Assembly (NCBI GenBank): GCA_013339895.1 | Contig: JABACO010000006.1 | Coordinates: 7,416,298 to 7,480,297 of the forward strand | Origin: Ephydatia muelleri | Taxonomy: Eukaryota > Porifera > Demospongiae > Spongillida > Spongillidae | Length of the DNA: 64,000 nt | Direction of reading: 5' to 3' | Shown: piece by piece, positions 58,041-64,000 of the stretch | How the letters are laid out: every line of letters starts with the position of its first letter | Position numbering within the stretch: the stretch's first letter is position 1 | Notes under the pieces: generated by a model | The model's database searches: none | Told to the model about the DNA's origin: nothing | What the model saw: the letters and a program-made list of their open reading frames with translations, nothing else | Position numbers and translations under genes: made by a program

Positions 58041-58284
58041 TGTGATCCAAATATTATAAATTTATATTTTTTCCTACTCACTCGCATCACCGTTGGTTAC
58101 CTAATAGTGTATTATAAAGCTTTCCCACATTCGCTTGTTTAACTTCATTCCTGTCACGCCCACTCGACTACACTGCAGGGATGCTATAACTTAGCTCACA
58201 TAGCACGTGAACATGCACTACGCACTTGCATTGTTACCTGCCACACACGGACCTACTGTATCTTTGCACACACAAACACACCCA

Positions 58285-58286
58285 TG

Positions 58287-58324
<38 letters not shown>

Positions 58325-58476
58325 ACACACATACACACACACACACACACACTTAGACAGACTGGGCTTGTACCACTTGCAGTGACATTGGTTCTTATTT
58401 CTCACACTGTTTTCACAAAGTGTACATGTGCATAAATGTACACTCCTGGGCAAACACACATGACACACACATACAT

Positions 58477-58511
<35 letters not shown>

Positions 58512-58830
58512 GACTGGGTTTGTACAACTTGCAGTGACTTTGGGTTCTTATTTCTCACACTGTATTCACAAAGCATGTATATGTGCAAGAACACACTTGC
58601 ATTATTATGCAAATAGCCCGTACACCATATTCATTACATGCACACACACACACACACTCACACACACACCACACTCGTGAACACACACAGGCTCGTACCA
58701 CTTGCAGTGACATCAATTGGGTTCTCATTTTCAGACTGCTTTCACGAAGTGTACATGTGCATGAATGTGCACACACATTGCTATGTACGCAGCCTGTGCA
58801 CCCTATTTATCACACATACAGCACATACAC
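58285..58830. repeat. CA tracts alternating with a ~100-bp repeated unit
   Basis: Three related units (about 58360-58440, 58510-58600, 58692-58790) share TGTACCACTTGCAGTGACAT, GGTTCTTATTT, CTCACACTG and CACAAAGTGTACATGTGCA. They are separated by (CA)n tracts at 58285-58352, 58480-58507 and 58638-58690. This is a compound satellite with no coding signal. Confidence 0.85.
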
Positions 58831-59083
58831 ATACAGTACACTTACATTGTTACGAAAATGGAATCTTGTGCACAACACATACATACACTCATGTACAGTA
58901 CACTTGTACGCATGGATACAAATGAAAAACATTAAGCATGTCTACACACACTCACACACACACATGTACATTGCACATAAGGCCTATTCTGCTAAACTTG
59001 TTCTCTGCACCTGCACATGCATTGTATTCCATTTAACTGCTTTATGCATGTATTTTATTTCTATACCCTGTCCCTTTGCTCCT

Positions 59084-59201
59084 TGCATGTGGAGCTCCCT
59101 TATGGCTGGTTCTCTGTACATACACACCGTTCTCTGAAATGTGAAATAAAAGTGCCTTATTGGGCACAATCCTTACTAGTCATAAGGGAGCTCCACATGC
59201 A
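59084..59201. repeat. 21-bp-arm inverted repeat
   Basis: TGCATGTGGAGCTCCCTTAT plus G at 59084-59104 is perfectly inverted at 59181-59201, with a 76-nt loop. GAGCTC inside each arm is itself palindromic. Confidence 0.92.
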
Positions 59202-61567
59202 GAAGTTCTCAATTTATATAAAACAATAGAGAGTGACACATTACGAGTACAGAAGTTCAGTCCATACAGAAATTGAGAATAGAACCAGTGTCCTCTTAAA
59301 CATGCATACAAGCAGTTTGCTAGAATTGAATGCAAGTGTATGTGCAGAGAACAAGTTCACACCTTGCATGGAATGTACATGAGTTTGTATGTGTGTGCAC
59401 CATCATTAGACAGGTACAATGTTTGCCACGGTGTGTTTGTGTGTGTATGTGCTAGCTGCATGCTCCATACGATGTACATGCATCGTGTTTGTCCCCATAG
59501 GATTGGTCAAACTTTGACACCTCATAACTTTTTTTCCTAGACCCCCCTGCAAAAAATAATAGCATATTTGTGATGCTCTCAATGAGCTCTTCAAAGTTGG
59601 AGGATGGTGTCTTCCACTTTGTTTTTTGCCCCCCCCCCCCTCGGACACATCATAAAAATTATATAAAACGTTCCTAATGCCATTACCGTGTATTTCAAAA
59701 ATGGTGCATCTCACACTTTTCTGTGTCCCTGGAACTCTCCAAATTGCTCCATTTCTATCTTTAATCAGGGATGCCAGATCCCTATCAGACAAATTATCCT
59801 TGTCTGCTGTGTAGAGGCTTGCCGCAGATACAAGCCTCCTTACTTCACTGCCTTCTGCTGTAATGTAGCAGACCTCTAATATAACAGAGTAAATATGTCA
59901 AAGGAGGAAACACATTCTATTAAATTCTATAGCAAGGCTATTTAAGCGTGCTTCTTCCCATTGTCGTTCGGAGGTCGCTTAAAAACTGTCGCTCCGCGGT
60001 AGCGATAGTCTAGCAACGTTGCTGTGATTTGTAATGGACTTTCGATACATGGCAAGAAATCGTTTGCCACAGATGGCGAATATACGTGCAAGCGCTATAG
60101 CGATGCAGTGTAGCAGAGATCATATATTACAATTCTAATAAAGACTAAGAATAAAAACGCTGCAGTGCCTCGATCGTGCTATTAAGAAACTAATCTATCA
60201 ATGACACATTTATAATTGTGACAAGAACAAACTGGAAACTTGCGATTTAGTGATGTTATAAGTTTGCATACATCAACAATCCTTACTTTTGCTAGGTATA
60301 CTTTCTTGAAAAGGAGTGGCAGCATTGTCGGGACCGCTATATTTGCGGTTGGGATTCCTTTTCGTCCGTAGTCATTTGATAACCTTCTTCCCTGACATTT
60401 TGTGTGCACGTGCAGCTAGCGAAGTTTGGATTATATTCATTATTATCATAGATGAAAAGAATGCGTCACCTTCTATTGCTTACATTGCGACACCTCAAGT
60501 AACTTTCCTCATATTCAGTGCCTATAACTTCTAACTTATTTGTTCCCTAATAATATAGCTGGACGGAATACTGGTGTGGCTTCTTTACTACTGTAATGTT
60601 TCTTCTGACAACTAGAAGTGTAGATACTCAAGCAAGTCATCTTCCAGCAGTTTTTACAATATTAGACTTCACCAAGGTAGACTTGTTTGGAGGCTGTACA
60701 GAAGTGCTGCAATCGATTGAGACAACTAGTTGTTAGCCCATTTGTTACATATCTACTGCTACTATACTTCAAACCAGTTAAACTAATGTTCCATTTACTC
60801 AAACCTGATTGATTTTTCAAACAATGTCAGTACAGCAATAGTCAGTGACAGCATAAACTCATAGAATGACAATGGTATAGTGATTCAGTCTCAAATGATG
60901 AAAACCTGTATATTCCAACACACGTGTAGAACCTGGAACAATGTGGAAAAAAAAGTGTACAGATAAATCCTAACTATGAGTATACACATTCATCAATACA
61001 ACATGCCATGTCCACTCAAGAGAGAACACAATCCAAGCATGCGCACGCGCACGCATGCACACACACACACACACACACAGATGCTCACAAAAAACACCAC
61101 CACCATCATCTTATCTTTGTTGCTCAACTAAGCTCAATTGTGTAAGTATTTATTAATTATTAGAAAAGGTCTGAACATGTTATTGGCCACAAAGGGGATA
61201 TGGTGTTTACAACATGCCAAACCAAGCACCCAGCTGAAAACTCATTCCACACCTGAGAGGCTGCTGCACCCACACTTATCAATCTACATGATCTTATTCA
61301 TATAGGCTTCAGCTGCTGGGGAAATAATTTATTACCAGGACAGAAAGTGTATTGTCTTTACACTGGTGTGTGGATTGTGCTGGTATGTGTCTGTCCATGT
61401 GGTGAAGCATCTCAATGTGCCAGTACAAATAAGAGAGACAACATGCACCATACACAAATTATGCAATAAGTGTGAAGCGCATATCACAGCTATACAATCC
61501 ACATGCTTCCCTTTTCAATAAAGAATAGTTACACTGGGTAATAGGTAAGAGAAAGTGAGAGACATGA
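59202..61567. other. No gene recognised
   Basis: Contains a poly-C run at 59629-59640 and short CA tracts near 61060, but no domain or exon chain. A minus-strand frame at 59406-59792 has no recognisable motif and crosses the homopolymer. Confidence 0.4.
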
Positions 61568-61575
61568 GAGAGAGA

Positions 61576-61649
<74 letters not shown>

Positions 61650-61682
61650 AGAGAGATAGAGAGAGAGAGAAAGAGAGAGAGG
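61568..61682. repeat. (AG)n microsatellite
   Basis: An almost pure AG tract of about 115 bp with one AAGAG and one AGATAG interruption. Confidence 0.95.
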
Positions 61683-62027
61683 TCACATGTACCTCTTCCT
61701 AACCTTATATTCTGGTATGCACCAAGAAGACAAGTAATGGTTAACATTAATTATCTGTAGGGGAATACTTTGCAATACGTTATATCAATACAATTTAAAA
61801 CAGTGATGGATGATGCATGCAGTTACTTGCCCTTCAGTGTTTGCGGGACCCAGGGGACTCTACATGTCACCATTATTTTGTTATTACCCAAAGGGCTGCA
61901 CTACCCACGGGCTCTTTATCTATACATGTGGGCATGTATGTTATCTAAATACAGCTGCAGTCTCATTATGGTCATAAAAACACATCCTGTACATGTTTAC
62001 ATGCATTCACCAGCACATTTTGTGTGC

Positions 62028-63300
62028 TCAAGTTGCTTAACCCCTCACACTCTTGGAAACAAGACCACACCTAGGGCACTTTTGGTGCGTTCAAGTTGCT
62101 TAACCCCTCACACTCTTGGAAACAAGACCACACCTAGGGCACTTTCGGTGCGTTCAAGTTGCTTAACCCCTCACATTCTTGGAAACAAGACCACACCTAG
62201 GGCACTTTCAGTGCGTTCAAGTTGCTTAACCCCTCACACTCTTGGAAATAAGACCACACCTCTAAGGCACTTTTTGTGCATTCAAGTTGCTTAACCCCTC
62301 ACACTTTTGGAAACAAGACCACACCTAGGGCACTTTCGGTGCGTTCAAGTTGCTTAACCCCTCACATTCTTGGAAACAAGACCACACCTAGGGCACTTTC
62401 AGTGCGTTCAAGTTGCTTAAACCCCTCACACTCTTGGAAACAAGACCACACCTAGGTCACTTTCAGTGCGTTCAAGTTGCTTAACCCCTCACACTCTTGG
62501 AAATAAGACCACACCTCTAAGGCACTTTTTGTGCGCTCAAGTTGCTTAACCCCTCACACTCTTGGAAATAAGACCACACCTCTAAGCCACTTTTTGTGCG
62601 CTCAAGTTGCTTAACCCCTCACACTCTTGGAAACAAGACCACACCTAGGGCACTTTCAGTGCGTTCAAGTTGCTTAACCCCTCACACTCTTGGAAACAAG
62701 ACCACACCTAGGGCACTTTCAGTGCGTTCAAGTTGCTTAACCCCTCACACTCTTGGAAACAAGACCACACCTAGGGCACTTTCGGTGCGTTCAAGTTGCT
62801 TTACGCCTCACATTCTTGGAATAAGACCACACCTCTAAGGCACTTTTTGTGCGCTCAAGTTGCTTAACCCCTCACACTCTTGGAAATAAGACCACACCTC
62901 TAAGGCACTTTTTGTGCGCTCAAGTTGCTTAACCCCTCACACTCTTGGAAACAAGACCACACCTAGGGCACTTTCAGTGCATTCAAGTTGCTTAACCCCT
63001 CACACTCTTGGAAACAAGACCACACCTAGGGCACTTTCAGTGCGTTCAAGTTGCTTAACCCCTCACACTCTTGGAAACAAGACCACACCTAGGGCACTTT
63101 CGGTGCGTTCAAGTTGCTTTACCCCTCACATTCTTGGAAATAAGACCACACCTCTAAGGCACTTTTTGTGCGCTCAAGTTGTTTAACCTCTCACACTCTT
63201 GGAAACAAGACCACACCTAGGGCACTTTTTGTGTGCTCAAGTTGCTTAACCCCTCACACTCTTGGAAAGCAGACCACACCTAGGGCACTTTTTGCTTGGG
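62028..63300. repeat. 63/65-bp satellite with higher-order structure
   Basis: About 20 tandem units begin AAGTTGCTTAACCCCTCACA. Type A units are 63 bp (...GGAAACAAGACCACACCTAG GG...). Type B units are 65 bp (GGAAATAAG, CCTCTAAGGC, ACTTTTTGTGCGCTC). Units at 62604-62921 run A-A-A-B-B and those at 62922-63175 run A-A-A-B, with matching variants CAG, CAG, CGG in the A units, so groups of units were copied together. The 63-bp period keeps a frame open (SSCLTPHTLGNKTTPRAL), an artefact. Confidence 0.95.
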
Positions 63301-64000
63301 CATTTTTTGTGAGCTTAATTTGCTTTCAGTCATTACTCATAAGAACTACATTCTGTCACTCATATTGCTTATAACCCCCCACACACTCGCAAAGCAGACC
63401 ACACCTAAAAATATAACAACTGTCTAGGTGCTATCTACAAACTCAGAACTTCAACCTTGCCCTGTGTGTGCTCCCATGCACGCATTATGATAATGAAAAT
63501 GTAGCAACGGACCGCTAGAAAATGCCGCGTGGCAACTTACGCAATCGTCGAGAAATAGGTAGATACGATAACTTCTATTGCACTAAAAATATTGAAAACA
63601 AGGGCACATTACGAGCATTTAGAATACGAAACACTCCTAACACATCACCATCATAGACATAACCATTTAACAGAAGCAATTAACTTCGTGTTTGGTTCTG
63701 CTGCTGTTAAAGGATGCATAATGTGCCGATGTCTCCATCGCAACATCTGGCCATGAACTGCAAACATTGATATGTTTCTTCTAGTGAGCTATACTTGCAA
63801 TTTGAAACATTAACGTCTACTCTAATTTTTATGCTTAACCTACATGTTGACCAACCCACGTTTAATGCATCACAAGTTGCCAATCAGAATCAAACTACAC
63901 TTCACGAAATTGCACAATTCCTAATCTAATGACGAGCATATCACAGAGCTGTGCATGATCACACAGATATAAGAACATCACATTGATCAGTTAAATAAAA
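63301..64000. other. No gene recognised
   Basis: Decayed satellite text to about 63420, then unique-looking AT-rich DNA without a supported exon to the right edge. Confidence 0.4.

Noticed and set aside
59406-59792. Minus-strand 128-codon frame as a gene
   Set aside because: Crosses a poly-C run and a GT-rich tract, with no domain and no splice context.
61770-63374. Repeat protein or CRISPR-like array in the 63/65-bp satellite
   Set aside because: Units are directly adjacent with no unique spacers, the genome is eukaryotic, and B units of 65 bp break any long frame.

Overview
The window is eukaryotic, AT-rich, repeat-dense animal DNA, most likely from a sponge (inference). Three things point that way: introns of about 50-120 nt with normal GT-AG sites, a Y-x-A-D-P-E-K-K repeat protein that I know from memory to be amplified in sponges, and the mix of transposon families (AcademH-like, Plavaka-like, Ginger, hAT, THAP- and RAG1-N-like). 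I see no rRNA, tRNA, operon or CRISPR array. Ordinary host genes are scarce; most recognisable coding sequence belongs to mobile elements.

Layout. 1-1.3 kb: a 24-bp GT-rich minisatellite with higher-order structure that runs off the left edge. 2-6 kb: simple repeats, a two-orientation minisatellite (3.95-4.57 kb), a CpG-richer block and a cluster of GTTATAC motifs. 6.6-7.7 kb: a 1.1-kb near-perfect palindrome (foldback element) with relatives at 49.6 and 57.8 kb. 9-10.4 kb (-): a Y-x-A-D-P-E-K repeat protein gene. 11-12.6 kb (-): an exon resembling the N-terminal zinc-binding region of RAG1, with duplicated exon-like segments upstream. 12.8-13.5 kb: a small TIR element carrying a broken THAP domain. 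15.2-19 kb (-): a multi-exon Plavaka-like transposase gene that holds a fragment of a host TBC (Rab-GAP) domain. 22.3-28.3 kb: an almost intact 5,992-bp AcademH-like transposon with perfect 103-bp TIRs and a 9-bp target duplication, encoding a RecQ helicase (+) and a large DUF6589 protein (-) that converge. 28.7-29.4 kb (+): an unidentified four-exon gene end. 30.4-33 kb: a wrecked relative of the AcademH element, split into opposite orientations among inverted satellite-like repeats. 34.2-35.2 kb: a dead Tc1/mariner-superfamily transposase. 35.4-36.5 kb: very long GT microsatellites inside a direct duplication.

37.3-45.2 kb is a nested structure. A hAT transposase gene of the ZMYM1/DUF4371 type (-) is interrupted by a Ginger-type element (39.8-44.9 kb) and, in its middle, by a 1.2-kb piece of an XPR1/SYG1-like phosphate exporter gene. 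The fuller copy of that exporter lies at 46.8-48.6 kb. 49.1-51.5 kb is a second, BED-finger hAT, itself hit by a foldback element. 52.4-57.7 kb (-) carries the end of a BEN-domain gene and, upstream on the same strand, a series of in-phase microexons. 58-64 kb is mostly CA/AG repeats and a 63/65-bp satellite with higher-order organisation.

The elements act as self-contained units rather than a joint pathway. The best candidates for follow-up are the near-intact helicase transposon, the capture of host exons (TBC, XPR1) by or within transposons, the microexon series, and the palindrome family.
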